DNA of 64,000 nucleotides from Trochalopteron elliotii (GCA_024734555.1 JANPWX010000027.1:439391-503390), one strand, 5' to 3'. Counted from the first letter of the stretch, positions 32,735-52,134 are shown. The notes: generated by a model not told the origin, from the letters alone. Made by a program: numbers and translations.

Positions 32735-32917
32735 ATAATATACACACTTTATTTATGAATTTGTATGTTTACAGACTTTCTATACACACATTACCTATAT
32801 AATAAAAATGTACATGTGTATACATGATCGTATAAATATAGAACTGTAGAAATCTTAGAACTGATCCTGTCTATTCACAGCAACTCCTCCCAGGGGCCCA
32901 CGTTGTCCCAGCAGCCG
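32735..32917 (-). other. RNF214: RNF214 3' untranslated region
   Basis: A short AT-rich 3' UTR after the TGA at 32918-32920. On the minus strand an AATAAA (plus 32748-32753) follows about 170 bases after the stop. The BACE1 and RNF214 3' ends are therefore only about 200 bases apart. Confidence 0.7.
32748..32753 (-). terminator. RNF214: RNF214 poly(A) signal AATAAA
   Basis: Canonical hexamer on the minus strand, about 170 bases past the stop codon. Confidence 0.75.
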
Positions 32918-39586
<6,669 letters not shown>

Positions 39587-39927
39587 NNNNNNNNNNNNNN
39601 NNNNNNNNNNNNNNNNNNNNNNNNNNNNNNNNNNNNNNNNNNNNNNNNNNNNNNNNNNNNNNNNNNNNNNNNNNNNNNNNNNNNNNNNNNNNNNNNNNNN
39701 NNNNNNNNNNNNNNNNNNNNNNNNNNNNNNNNNNNNNNNNNNNNNNNNNNNNNNNNNNNNNNNNNNNNNNNNNNNNNNNNNNNNNNNNNNNNNNNNNNNN
39801 NNNNNNNNNNNNNNNNNNNNNNNNNNNNNNNNNNNNNNNNNNNNNNNNNNNNNNNNNNNNNNNNNNNNNNNNNNNNNNNNNNNNNNNNNNNNNNNNNNNN
39901 NNNNNNNNNNNNNNNNNNNNNNNNNNN
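39587..39927. other. Assembly gap across the RNF214/PCSK7 divergent promoter
   Basis: 341 N bases with CpG-rich flanks. RNF214 reads into it from the right-hand end of its first visible coding exon. It should contain the RNF214 start and the promoter shared with PCSK7. Confidence 0.95.
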
Positions 39928-40614
39928 GAGTTTTAGGGAGAGAAACCTGGAGCTCGGTGTCCAGCAGCAGCTTCGGCTGATGAGTTGTGTCAGAGGGGAA
40001 TGGAGCGGATCGAGGGAGGAAAAGGGCCGGGGGTGCCGAGCTCCGGGCACGTCCCAGGGAGCGGCATCTCGGGAAGTGTTTTCCCCGCTCTGCGCTGCCG
40101 TGCCTTACGGAGTGCGAGTTGAACCGGGGCTCGGTGGTGATTTCCGCCTATGCTAGGGAAAAGCAGGTTCCTCCGGCCGTGGGGCAGGTGAGGAACAAGT
40201 TCGGTGGGGCTCCTGCAGAAAGAGGAACCGGCTCTCGGCTGCCCACGGAGCATGGCGTTGCCCGTGGTGTTTGTTCTGAGGAACAGCGTATCAAGAGTTT
40301 CTTATCAGTTCCTTATCGGAAACGAAAGGGGGAAGTGGCTTCTCCTGCCAGCCCAGCGCGGTGTTTCCTGGCCCGGGGCTGCCACCCAGCAGGCAGGGCA
40401 GGGTTGGGATCGATCCCTGCCCAGCCTAGGTGTGCCTTCAGCTCTGAACCACTGGGAAGGAGCCGCCTCGGCTGGGATTTCCCGGGAAGGGGATCTGCTG
40501 TGCAGCGGGTTGGTGGCAATCCCCGTGGGGCTCTGTGGGACCTTCAGGTGAGATCCTGGCCACCGTGTCCCTCCTCAGGAGGAGTTCTGACCAGTTTCAC
40601 GTGTGCTGTTGCAG
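39928..40614 (+). other. PCSK7: PCSK7 5' leader region
   Basis: GC-rich sequence between the gap and the first coding exon. Two donor-like sites (CAG|GTGAGG at 40185-40191 and CAG|GTGAGA at 40545-40551) could end an untranslated first exon. The acceptor used by the coding exon is GTTGCAG ending at 40614. Which donor is used cannot be decided here. Confidence 0.5.
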
Positions 40615-40626
40615 CCCGCCTGTCTG

Positions 40627-43600
40627 ATGCCGCATTGGAGGCGGGGAGCGCCGCTATGGAGTGCGGGGATGGAGGCCACGCTCTGCATCCACACGTGCCT
40701 TTGGCTGAGCGCTGCCTGGGTCCCCCTGGCCTCGCCGGCCGGGCCGGCCTGCGGCGGGCAGCGAGCTCCGGACACTGAGGGCCGCCACGGGAGGCTGACG
40801 TGGGCGGTCAGCTTGGATGCACCCGAGGAGGAGCTGGAGCAGCGGGCAGAGGAGCTGGCCCGGACTGCGGGGCTGGTGAACATGGGCCGTGTCGGGGAGC
40901 TCAGGGGCCATTACCTCTTTGCCTACCAGCCCGATGGCCAGGCAGCGGCTGAACACGAAGCAATAAGGAGGTCGGTGGACACTTTGTTTGCACAGCACGA
41001 CAGCGTGCGGTGGCACTCGGAACAGAAGCTTCTGAAGCGCTCCAAGCGCAGCCTGCACTTTAACGATCCCAAATACCCCCAGCAGTGGCATCTGGTGAGT
41101 GGTTTTCCGGCTCCTGCTGTGCTCGCAGGCTCGGGCTGTTTGTGTGGCCATGAGCGAGCTGTCATGCGGGAGACAGAACAGCCTCTTTCTGTTCTTTGGT
41201 GAGGAGGGAGCTTGCTGAGAGCTTGTCCTGCCTGCCATGTGCTGGCTGTGGTAACAGGAAGAAGCAGCTCCTGCAGCTGGTGGTGCACTGATGGCACTGG
41301 GGTGGGCAGAGGGGTTTGGCTGGAGCACACTGTGCCCTCCACATCATGGCTCGAGCAACTGCTGCTCGTGTCAGCCTCAAACCATCTCCCCTGACTGTCC
41401 TGCGGCTCCTTCCCATGCTGGCCCCAGCCCCACACGTCGTATCCAGTGCAGCCAGGAGGTCCCCTCAGCACTGACCCTGTCCCCTCACTGTCCTTAGAAC
41501 AACCGCAAGAGCCCCGGGAAGGACATCAACGTCACGGGCGTGTGGGAGCGGAACGTGACGGGGCGCGGGGTGACGGTGGTGGTGGTGGACGACGGCGTGG
41601 AGCACACCATCAAGGACATCCAGCCAAACTACGTGAGTGCCTGAGCAGGCTGGAGGCCGGGCAGTGTGACAGGAGTGTGCGAGAGCTCAGAGTCCAACCT
41701 GCGCCGTCACCCTGGGCTGTGCCAGGGCGGAAAGTGCCAGCAGCAAGCCTTTCCTGGGAGATTTTGCACCCGGGGTTCGGGGTTACCTGCCTTTGTGCAG
41801 CCTGTGGGAGGCAGCTGGCATCCCTCTGACCCACAGCAGTGCCTGGAGCTGCTTTGGTTGGTCCCTTCCTCACAGCAGCAGATAGCAGTGTTGAGCTGCA
41901 GCCTCATGAGGAAGCAGCCTCCGAGTTCCTGTGACTTCCCGCCTGTGTTTCAGCCTGTGTTGCATTCCCTTAACTCCTGCCTTTCCCAAACTGAGGAGAG
42001 CAGAGCCCCTGCCCCTGACTGTGAGTCTGTCCCTAGAGCCCAGAGGGCAGCTATGACTTGAACTCCAACGACCCTGACCCTATGCCTCACCCCGACGAGG
42101 AGAACGGGAACCACCACGGGACGCGGTGCGCCGGGGAGATCGCGGCCGTGCCCAACAACAGCTTCTGCACGGTGGGAGTCGCCTTCGGGAGCCGCATCGC
42201 GGGTACGTGAGGGCTGCCAGGCTCCCCAGCCTGCCTCACCCCACATCCCTGGGCTGGGACACAGCTCCACGGGCTGGGGCAGCTCTGAGTCAGCGCTGCC
42301 GTGCTCGGGCTGGTTGGGCTGTTGCAGGGAGGGCCTGGCGCCTGCCTGAGCTCCTCTCCAGAGGAGCTGGCTCCTGGCAGCTTTTCCAGAGTGTTCCCAG
42401 CCTCCCTGGCTGCCAAAGTTTTGGCAGAGCAGCTGTGCTGTGCTGGCTGAGCCAGGCAGTTGTGCCACGACATGCCCAGGCTGTGTCTGGAGGCACTGGG
42501 GCAGCAAATCTTGGCCAGTCCCTCTTACTGCCCTGGCCCCTGGGTCTCAGCTTTGCCTTGTGGGATGGACAGGGGTGAAGGGCCAGTGCTGTGTCTCTCC
42601 CCTGCAAGGCCAGGGAGTGTGTGCTGTGTCCCAGCTGTCTCCAAAGCCTCTGGGCTGCTCCGCAGAGGGAGGCGAGGGCTCTGTGCCCTGCAGGATGTGT
42701 GCCTGTCAGGGCAGGGGACAGCAATGCTGGGACACGATTCTGTCCATACCTGGCCACACCACAGTCCCTGGGGCGCCAGGGGCAGTCAGGGCATGCCCAG
42801 GGCACACCAGGCAGAGGCTCCCAGCTGGCAGAAGCAGGGATGAGCTCATCCTGTACCCACAGCACAGGAAACAGGAGGGTTTGCCCCAGATCCAGGCAGG
42901 ACCTGGCGCTGCCTCAGGCCTCAGCCTTCCAAAGCTGGGCTGGCCTTGCAGGGTGAGCACAGTGGGGCAGCCTGGAGCCAGGAGTTTGTTTGCAGCTTCT
43001 GCAGCTCACGTGACCTGAGTTAGCCACATTCCTTGTCCTCTGTCCTGCAGGCATCCGAGTGCTGGACGGGCCCCTCACGGACAGCATGGAGGCCATTGCC
43101 TTCAACAAGCACTATCAGATCAATGACATCTACAGCTGCAGGTGAGCCCCCAGGGGACCCTGAGCTGGCTCCCAGCTGCAGGCCCTGCTCTGCCTGGGGT
43201 CGGGGTCACAGCTCAAGGCTGAATGCTCATCCTCCTGTGGCTGCAGTTAGCCCTGAGGCACCAAAATCCTGTTCCTGGAGACCTGTCCCAGACTCTGCAC
43301 TGCACCTATAGTTGTGAGATCTCCTTGTGCGTGCTGCTGCAGCATGTCCCCTGGGCTGGCTGTGCTGGAGGGGACACTGTGCTCCCCACTGTGGTCAGGC
43401 AGCCCCAGCTGAGCCGTGTGACAGGGACTGGAATGTGTGAGAAGCCGCTTGTTAAATAAAAATCAAACATTTTGTCCACTGGAATCTGACCCGGGGCACA
43501 GTGCAAACACGACAGCCACGTCCCAGCAGCGAGGGGCCATCCTGATGGGTGGGAAAGTGCAGTGCTCTGCAGTCCCAGTCGTGGTGCTGGGAGCAGCTGG

Positions 43601-46600
43601 TGGCTGCTGGGAGCTGGCTGGGATGGCAGGAAGAGCCGCCTGTGACTGCTGGGGCTGTCACCTCACTGTGTCTCTCTTTGCAGCTGGGGTCCCGACGACG
43701 ATGGGAAGACTGTGGATGGCCCCCATCAACTGGGAAAGGTAAAACCCAGCCCCAGCAGCCCTGGGGGAGCCTCCAGGGCTTGTGGCAGCTTGCCTGCCCA
43801 TTCAGGTGGGGAGGGACACGTTGCTGTGACACTCAGCACGTCTGTTTGTGTCCCTCAGTGCCAGCAGAGGTTTCCCTGTCACTGTGTGGCTGGGAGAGGT
43901 GACGCTGCAGTGGGAGGGCAGCGTTCAGGCAGGGCAGGAGGAGCTTTCCAAGGAGAGGCTGGTTCCAGCAGGAAAAGGCTCTTTCACAACCTGTGCTATT
44001 GCACTGACAACTTTGTGCAGCCCACAGGATGCTCTCTGCTCAGCAGGCTGAGCTTTCCCTGTCCTCAGTGTGGTTCTCGAGGCAGGGATGGTGTCTTTGG
44101 ATACTGGGAGTAAAATAAGGGGGGTGGGATTGCAGTGGGAGGAAGAGTCAGAGCTGAGGCTGCTCCTTCCCAGGCCATTAAGGTTTTCTCAGAGCTCCTG
44201 TGCTGCAGAACTGCTGCAAAACACACCCAGCCTGCCTGTGCTGCAGCAAGGGGTCACTGAGGGGCCCCCAAACCAGCAGAGGGATGTGGTTCTGCTCCAG
44301 TGCTCTTCTGCTGTGCTTTTCCAACCACAGCTCAGCAGTTCCTGCACTCCTCGGAGCAGCGCTGACAGCCGAGCCGTTCGTTCACCATAACAAATGGTTT
44401 CCAGTTCTGCAAGTTAATTTATTCCCTTCCTGCCTGCAGAGACAGCTGGAACAAGCTCTGGGACACAGAGCACAGGCAGGGCTCGCTGTGCCACAGCACA
44501 GCCAGGAGGGCAGAATGTACCTTCATCTGCCAGGGGGAGGGAGAGCAGGCAGTCATTTCCAGTGGGGTTGTGTTTTTGCTCATCCATCAGACGTGTCCTT
44601 TCCCTAGGTGGGGCTGGTGTCTGGGCTGAAATGTGCCTGCAGGTGGGGCCCATGGTGTGGTGTGCCTCAGCAAAGGCACAGCCCCCGTGTCTGTGGGGCT
44701 GGGCACTCACAGAGGGACAGTGGCTCTGTGTGGGCAGAGATCACACGTGCTGGGCTGGCTGCTGTCAGAAACACTGGGGTCAGTCTGGAAGGAGCTGGGA
44801 AGAGCCCCCCTGCCCTGTCCCTGTCCACAGGCTGCCCTGCAGCACGGGGTGATCGCGGGTCGCCGGGGCTTCGGGAGCATCTTCGTGGTGGCCAGTGGCA
44901 ACGGGGGCCAGCACAGTGACAACTGCAACTACGATGGATACGCCAACTCCATCTACACTGTCACCATAGGTGAGCCTGGCCCTTCTGTCTCCTCCCTTCC
45001 CAGCCTGGAAGGGAGTGGTGTCCTTCCCTTCCCTGGAGCACAGAACCTGCCCAGCTGGGAGCTGGCTGGATGGTGGGAATCCGTGGGAAAGTGTCTGGGA
45101 ACAGGCATGGCAGTGTCTGGGGTGTGCTGGGCTGCAGCCCCCAAGCCTGCAGTTTGCTTCTGACCTACAGAGCAAGAGGAGGCCAGAGAAATTCCTGCCT
45201 GTATCCAGGCCTCCCTCGGGGCTGTGACAGACTCTGCCATGTTCAGGGAATGACCTGGAATGCAGCATTCCCATCATTTGTGTTAGAGGAGAAATGTGTA
45301 ATCCACTTTTCTCCAGAGCAGAAGCTGCATGAGGGGCAGAAGATCTGTGTGATACTGAGCACAGTGAGGGATTATTTCTTGTGGCTGCCCTTCCTGTAGA
45401 TCTTCCAGATGGGGAAAATACAGGCTTGGTTCTGATTTCCCAGGCCCTAGAAGAGCACATCTGGAAGGAGGGGCTCTTAGGGGATCAACACCTTGAAATT
45501 CCAGCAGTTGAAGCAGAACAGGTTTTACACAGTCTGTGCCTTTCCCGTTTTCCCAGGAGCTGTGGATGAGACAGGCTCCATGCCCTTCTATGCTGAAGAA
45601 TGTGCCTCCATGCTGGCTGTGACCTTCAGCGGTGGGGACAAGATGATGAGGAGCATTGTGAGTACCTGTGTGTCCCCTGTGCTCTCCTGCCCACCCTGGG
45701 GACAGCCCTGGGGACAGCCAGGACATCACTCCATCCCCTCTGATTCCCACGGCGTTCCTCTGTGAGCCAGGGCATGGATGTGCCTTTTATCCAGGCCCTG
45801 CACAAACAGAGGGAGGGTCCTGTTTCTCAGCCCCCCTCACTCCTGCCCAGCCAGCCCCCCTCACTCTGCCCCCAAGGGATACTGGAGCACAGAGGGCAGG
45901 GAGAGCGTTGGGCTTTTTAAACCACTTGGCCCCAGCTTCTCCTCTGTTCTGGCAGTGGGCCTCTCCCAGTTGAATTTTTAAGAATATTTTTATCAGCTTT
46001 TCCCTTCTTTTGCCAAAAAACGATTTCTTGTCAACAACGTGTCCTTTCTGCCTGAGCCAAGCAGCCAGGGCTGTTCTCCCCCCTGCAGGCCTGGCCCAGC
46101 CTGTCCCTCCCTTGGGGCCAGGCTGCCCCCACCCCCGTGGTGTGACCCCTTCCTGTCCTGTGGGGCCAGCAGGGGCTGTAGAGCCCACCCAGCCCAGGGC
46201 AGCTTGGGGGAAACATCACTGGCTCCTGGTATTTAGGGTTGGATTGTCCATGTTTGGAGGATCTCCCACCAGCACAGGTACTTCCCAAAAGCACTTTCCT
46301 GTGGCTCTGTGGCTGCCACAGAGCAGCTGAATCCAGGCTTGTCAAACAGGCTTCCCCACGTGCTGGGTAAACTGGGGGAACTGGGAGAGCCTGGGATCCT
46401 CAGCAGGCTCCTCCTGCAGCCCAGAGCCAAGGCAGGGATCTGTGCCCAGCCAGGGCATGGCACAGTCTGCCACAGGGAGAGTAAAACCCAGGATGGGGGC
46501 TGATTTTTGCTTTCAGAAATCACTGCAGTTGTCCCAGGCTGGTTTGGAAAGTACTGACACTGGGAAAAAAGGGAACCAGTGAGGGCTCTGCTGCATTCCA

Positions 46601-49600
46601 CCAGCAGCTACAGGCTCATGGGTGGGTCTGGCTTCCCCCAGCGTGGTGTGAGTGCTTTGAAGGTCACAATTGCATGTTTATTTTAAACACTGGCTTTATG
46701 GGACACTAACAGGGGAGCTGGCACTCCATGGAGCAGCCAGGGCGAGACCCACACGTGCCTTGCTAAACCTCACACAGCCTTTTTCAGGAGCACAGTCTCC
46801 TCCTGGACACCCTGGAGCTCCCTGCAGTGGTGCCAGAGTTAACTTCCCTGCAGCCATCTGCTCCAGCTATTTTTTTTTCCTTTTACCAGACCATAAACTT
46901 TGTGTGGTTTCCTTAATGGGAAGAATTTAATACAGCTTCTGGCACTGGATGTGCTTCCTACTGAAATTTGTGCTCTCAGGGTGCTCTGTGTAGGACACTC
47001 AGTGTCCCAGTGTGAGCTGGAGCCACTCACAGCTGGAAAAATGGGATGGAGTCAAGCAAAAACACAAGAAACCCTTCAGATTTTGGGCTTTCTCCCCACG
47101 GGGAGCAGAGGCAGATGGATGCACTTGCTTTGCAGTGAGGTGGCATAATTTGGGAGCCTCCTGATGCCTCTTCAGAGGCTCTGTGTGCTCTGCACAGTCC
47201 CATGTGCCCCCACTGCAGTCTGTGATCAGCACTGAAGGTGAGGAAGAACCCAAACTGTATCTGCTGGGAGTTTCCCACAGAGTTGCTTACTTAGAGCTAG
47301 TTTCTCCCTCTCTCTCCAAAGGGAACTGCCTCCATGAATTGTTTCCCAGCTGGGATCACTGTCCCTGCAGTGAGGCTGTCCCAGGGACCCTTCCTGGCTG
47401 TGAGCAGGGACAGTTGTGTCACAGGCTGCGCTTGGGCTGGCAGGGGCACAGCTCTGGGCCAGGACCACACGTACCTGTCCAGCCACCCCAGCACAGCCCA
47501 GCGGGCTGACAGAGGCCTGTCCCCTGTTCCTGGGCAGGTGACAACAGACTGGGACCTGCAGAAGGGCACTGGGTGCACGGAGGGGCACACGGGGACGTCG
47601 GCGGCCGCCCCGCTGGCCGCGGGGATGATCGCGCTGATGCTGCAGGTGCGGCCCTGCCTCACCTGGAGGGACGTGCAGCACATCATCGTCTTCACTGCCA
47701 CCAAGGTGAGGGGCTGGCCCTCCTCTCTTCCCTCCCTCCTTCCCCCTGCTCCCCTCGGGGATGCTGCAGGATGGCCGGGGCCCTGCTGTGCACATCCTTG
47801 TTTGTGTCTGCTGCCCCTCCATAAATCTCTCCCTCCTCTGGCTCCCAGCGCAGGGATTGCATCTTCCCCTCACCCCGTGTTCCTTCCAGGAATGTGGCTG
47901 AGGCATTTTCCCCTGTCATCATAATGAATGGGTTATTTGCCTCAGGAATTGCCTCCATCTGCCAATGCAGGGTTCTTCCAGGGGCTCAGCGGGTTCCAAG
48001 GATTCAGCAGGTTCCAGGGGCTCTGGGTTCCAGGAGCTCAGGGGGTTCCAGGAGCTCAGGGGGTTCCAGGAGCTATGGGGGTTCCAGGGGCTCAGCAGGT
48101 TCCAGGGGCTCAGCAGGTTCCAGGGGCGCTGAGTTCCAGGGCTCAGCAGGTTCCAGGCTCAGCCCTGTGTGTGTGTGTGGTGGGGCTGGCCCAGCCCAAG
48201 GGCTGACACCTCTGCAATGTCACCTCATGGTCCAGGCAGTGGGAAAGTGAGGAGCTCTGCCCTGCCCTGGCCTTTCCTGGCCTCTCCAGAGAACTGGGCT
48301 CCTGGAAACAGGCACAACAGAGAGCTGGGCAGCAAACACAGCCCTTCCCTTCACCCAGAGCAGGAGGGATGCGGCTTCTTCCACGCCCCTCTGGGGAGCA
48401 GGAGTCTATGTCCAGCTGATGCTGTGCTCTCTTTGGCATGGGACAGTGTTTTCCATAACTTCCAAGCCAATGTTGCCAGAGCTGTACAACCCAATAAGTG
48501 ATGGGACCCAGATCTGTCTTGCCCCAGCTCTTGGTGATATAAAGGACTCTGTTCCTTCTCTCCAAGGCTTCTGCTGTGCCACAGGCAGTGGTTTGGGCAG
48601 CTGGGATGTTTCAGAGAGGAGGCATTTGTGCCCTTTCGTGCTGCTCCATTTCCTTTCTGAGGAGCTGGGAAGCCACTTTGTCCTGGGATTTGTTTCAAAC
48701 AAAGATCAACCTGTTCCTTTCTAATGAGGCCATGTGGGTTTGCTTCCCCACCACTGTGGGATGTGTCTGGGCTTCCTTCCCTTCAGGCCTGGGGGTTTCA
48801 GGCTGCTGGTGTCCCCCCAGGTGAGCAGAGCAGCCTGTGTGTCTTTGCAGTACGAGGACCGTCACGCCAAGTGGGACACGAACCAGGCGGGCTTCAGCCA
48901 CAGCCACCAGCATGGCTTTGGTCTCCTCAACGCCTGGAGGCTGGTGAACGCTGCCAAGGTAATCCCCTGCCCTCCCACACCTGCCCTGTGGGCAGGCAGA
49001 GCAGCCCAAGGACATGTCCTGTCCTGGTGACACCGTGGGGTGACACCGCTGCCGTTGAGGCCCAGCACTTTGGCCACCATCCTGCTGGCCCTGGCTCTGA
49101 GGCTGCTTTTGGTGTGAGGTCATGAGGCTCCCAGCAGTGCCTGAAAGCTGCCCCAAGCTGCTGCTTTCAAGCACTATATATAGCCATGGTGAAGGCCCTG
49201 ATTCACAGCAACAGGAGCTTCGTCAGCAGCCCCAGCATCTTCCTCCCTCCACAGTGGCTGCAGGGAGGGTGTCCTGCCCCCTGACACAGGCTGTGCTCAG
49301 CTGGCAGCTCCAGGGGAGTGGTGTGGTCACACCATCTCTTCCTCCTCTGGTCACACGGAGCTCAGGGCACATCCCTTTGGCACCTGGTCCCAGCTCAGGT
49401 GTGGAGCTCTGTGCAGCTGTGCTGGGTCACTGCTGCTGCCAGCCATACCCCGGCGTCACAGGGACTCCCAGGCTGCTCCCTCTTCCTGCAGGCAGTTGGG
49501 TTCTGCTGTTCTCTGTCCCACTGTAGCAGGGGTGGGAGTGGAACAGCCTCAAGCCACTGTGACAGACCCACAACTGGGGAGTCCCAAACCTTGATCAGCC

Positions 49601-52134
49601 CTTCTGGCTCCCAGGCAGTGACTTTCCCTCCTTTCCTGGGCATGTGGGCATTGCTCCAATCCCTGGGGTGTGACAGCAGCCTGTGTGTCCCAGAGCATCA
49701 TCGGGAGAGGCCCCTTGGCCTGGGCCCATATCCAGCACAGGAGCAGCTTGTGAGAGCTGTGGGAGATGGAGGGATGGATGTGCAGGGAGGGTGCAATCCG
49801 TGCTGAGCCCTCTCTCCTTCCCCTGGCAGATCTGGGAGTCTGTGCCATACCTGGCCTCATACGTGAGCCCCGTGCTGAGGGAGGGCAGGAGCATCCCGCT
49901 GCTCCCGCAGGAGCTGGAGGTGGCCTGGAACGGTAAGAGCAGGTGTGACCCGGAGAGCAGAGCCGGCCCTGCCCGCCGCTGTGTGGCACAGCAGGGCAGG
50001 ACCGGCACCGGGCTGCAGGAGGCCAGCAAGGGGTTAACTGCTGGGCTGCTGCTGATCCCCTCCCCACAATCCCCTCCCGTGCTGTTGTGTTTGGGAAGCC
50101 AGACAGGGCTCAGGAGCGGGGCTGGGCAGCGGCCAGAGGCGCTCGGGCTGGCTTTGACCATTTTAGGTAATGCTGCAGCTCCCGACTTGGCCAGGCCTGT
50201 CCGGAACGGCAGCGCTGCTACCAGTGGGGAGGAGAGCCCGGCCCTGGCCCTTCCCAGCAGGGCCTGCACACAGGGGACACCGCTGGCTGTGCCATGTGCC
50301 TGTCCTGGCCTGTGTCCCCTTAGCAGGGGCTGGAGCACCCACCCAGCCAGGCTCACCCCACTGCAGAGGGGCTGTGGGCAGCAGCTCGGGGCTGTGAGCA
50401 TTCCTGGAGCTGGGAACAGCTCGGGATGGGATGGGCCAGCCTGGACACCTGGCTTCTGCTGCCAGTCCCACACGGGGCAGTTGGGAAAAGGCAGAGACAA
50501 CGTGTGTGCCCTGTTAAGTGGCACCACAGCCTAGTGTGGCTGGCTGGGAGTGGGGACTCCATCCAAAAAGCCTTGACCAGCCCCTTTCCCTTTCCCAGTC
50601 ACCCCTGCCGACCTGGAGCTGTCTGGCATGAGGACCCTGGAGCACGTGGCAGTCACTGTCACCATCACCCACCCTCGCCGTGGCAACCTGGAGATCCGGC
50701 TCTTCTGCCCCAGCGGGATGATGTCCCTGATCGGCACCACCCGCAGCATGGACTCGTAAGCACCCAGGGGACACTGCAGGGCAGGGCACTGGGGACACAG
50801 CTGCTCTGTGACCCCTCACGGGCTGTTTTTCCCCTCACCCCTGGGCAGGGACCCCAATGGCTTCTCTGACTGGACCTTCTCCACGGTGCGGTGCTGGGGT
50901 GAGGAGGCTCAGGGCACCTACAGGCTGCTCGTCAGGGACACTGGTGAGTGCTGCCTCCCAGGGAGCCCTCAGGAGTGCTGGCAGCTCTGTGCCCTGTCCC
51001 AGAGGTGCCAGCTCATCACCTGGTAGGCTCAGAGAGTTCCCCACTGGACCAACCTGCTTCTTCCCCAGGAGACAAGAGCCTGAGGCCTGGCACCTTGAAG
51101 CAGTGGCAGCTGACCCTGTATGGCTCCTCCTGGTCGCCGGCAGAGATGAAGGAAAGGCAGAGGTAGGACAGCACGTCCCCAGCCTCTGGGAGCCAGGACA
51201 GGGAGGCTGAGGGGTTTATCTCTGCAGTGGGTTGAGCCGTGCTGCTGCCAGGTGAGGCTGGGGCTGCCCTCACACCTCACAGGGCAGCCATGGGCTGTAG
51301 AACACACCTCTGTGTGCTGAAGGAGACACTCCAGACCCTTAGTGGGCATTTTGGAGCCTCCCTGGAGCCCCCCTACCCCTGGGGCCCTCACGGGGTGTCT
51401 CTGTCCCCAGGCTGCTGGAGGAAGCCNCCCCTACCCCTGGGGCCCTCACGGGGTGTCTCTGTCCCCAGGCTGCTGGAGGAAGCCATGAGTGGGCAGTACC
51501 TGAGCGGTGACTTCTCCCTGCCCTGTCCCCCAGGGCTGGACATCCCCGAGGAGCAGCGTTACACCATCACAGCCAACACCCTGAAGGTGAGCCTGCCTGC
51601 AGGCTGGGAGCCCTGCATGCCCCAGGATGAGCTGGAAGGGCAGGACCCTGCTCAGTACTCTGTGCCCTCTCTGCTAGGCAGCGCTGAGGGGGTTGAGAGC
51701 TGTGTTTTTCAAGGGGTTTCCCTCTGCAGACCCTCCTGCTCTTGGGATGCTTTGCCGTGTTCTGGACTTTCTACTACATGCTGGAGGTTTGCCTGACCAG
51801 GAACGAGGTGGGGCTGGACCTGGCCTGCCCCAGCCCCAGCAGCTGCAGGTGGTACCAGCAGGGTGGGAAGCACCGAGCCCTGGAGAGCAGCCTGGAGATG
51901 GAGTCGGTGCCCCTGTACCGGGAGAAGGACGTGGAGGAGGCCGAGATGGAGTGTGAGCCCCTGGAGCCTGCCCGGGACAGGGACGAGGGGTCCTGGACCC
52001 CCACCCACCCCAAACTTTGCAGCAATGGCAGAGCTGTGAGCGTCCATGAGGCAGCCCCCACTGGAACGGGATTCCTGGGCCGGGAGACATCGACTGAACT
52101 CCTCGGGGAGGACAGGGAGCACCAGCCCTGCTGA
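40627..52134 (+). CDS. PCSK7: PCSK7, proprotein convertase subtilisin/kexin type 7
   Basis: Fifteen coding exons: 40627-41094, 41498-41632, 42037-42202, 43051-43141, 43684-43738, 44831-44969, 45557-45657, 47538-47705, 48851-48958, 49830-49932, 50599-50755, 50849-50943, 51069-51162, 51469-51586 and 51730-52134 (TGA). They code 800 residues; the human protein is 785. PC7 is a type I membrane, calcium-dependent serine endoprotease that cleaves proproteins after basic residues in the trans-Golgi and endosomes; it sheds transferrin receptor 1. The propeptide ends at LLKRSKR, with cleavage after Arg141. The catalytic triad is Asp187 (VVVVDDG), His228 (NGNHHGT) and Ser406 ([10 protein letters not shown]), with the oxyanion Asn in ASGNGG. 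A P-domain, a transmembrane helix ([18 protein letters not shown]) and a cytosolic tail follow. The start at 40627 keeps the catalytic numbering identical to human; an in-frame ATG at 40669 has the better context. A 57-base duplication beside an N at 51427 precedes exon 14. Confidence 0.98.
41095..45556 (+). other. PCSK7: PCSK7 introns, 5' half
   Basis: These introns are 41095-41497, 41633-42036, 42203-43050, 43142-43683, 43739-44830 and 44970-45556. All start with GT and end with AG. I see no extra exon, RNA gene or mobile element in them. Confidence 0.75.
45658..47537 (+). other. PCSK7: PCSK7 intron, largest (1.9 kb)
   Basis: This separates the exon ending RSI from the exon starting VTTDWD, which carries the catalytic Ser. 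It has a T-rich patch near 46869-46884. Nothing else was recognised. Confidence 0.75.
47706..50598 (+). other. PCSK7: PCSK7 introns, 3' half
   Basis: These introns are 47706-48850 (with the minisatellite at 47970-48162), 48959-49829 and 49933-50598. No additional coding signal continues the frame inside them. Confidence 0.75.
47970..48162. repeat. Minisatellite, about 15-18-base unit (GGTTCCAGGGGCTCAGCA-like)
   Basis: About eleven tandem copies vary between GGGGCTCAGCA, GGAGCTCAGGG and GGAGCTATGGG. It is intronic in PCSK7. Confidence 0.9.
51370..51484 (+). repeat. 57-base direct duplication around a single N (assembly artefact)
   Basis: Bases 51370-51426 and 51428-51484 are identical and separated by one N. 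Each copy holds the intron end, the CCCCAG acceptor and the first 16 bases of PCSK7 exon 14. Only the second copy continues into the exon (start 51469). Contig ends joined without collapsing their overlap would give exactly this pattern. Confidence 0.9.
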
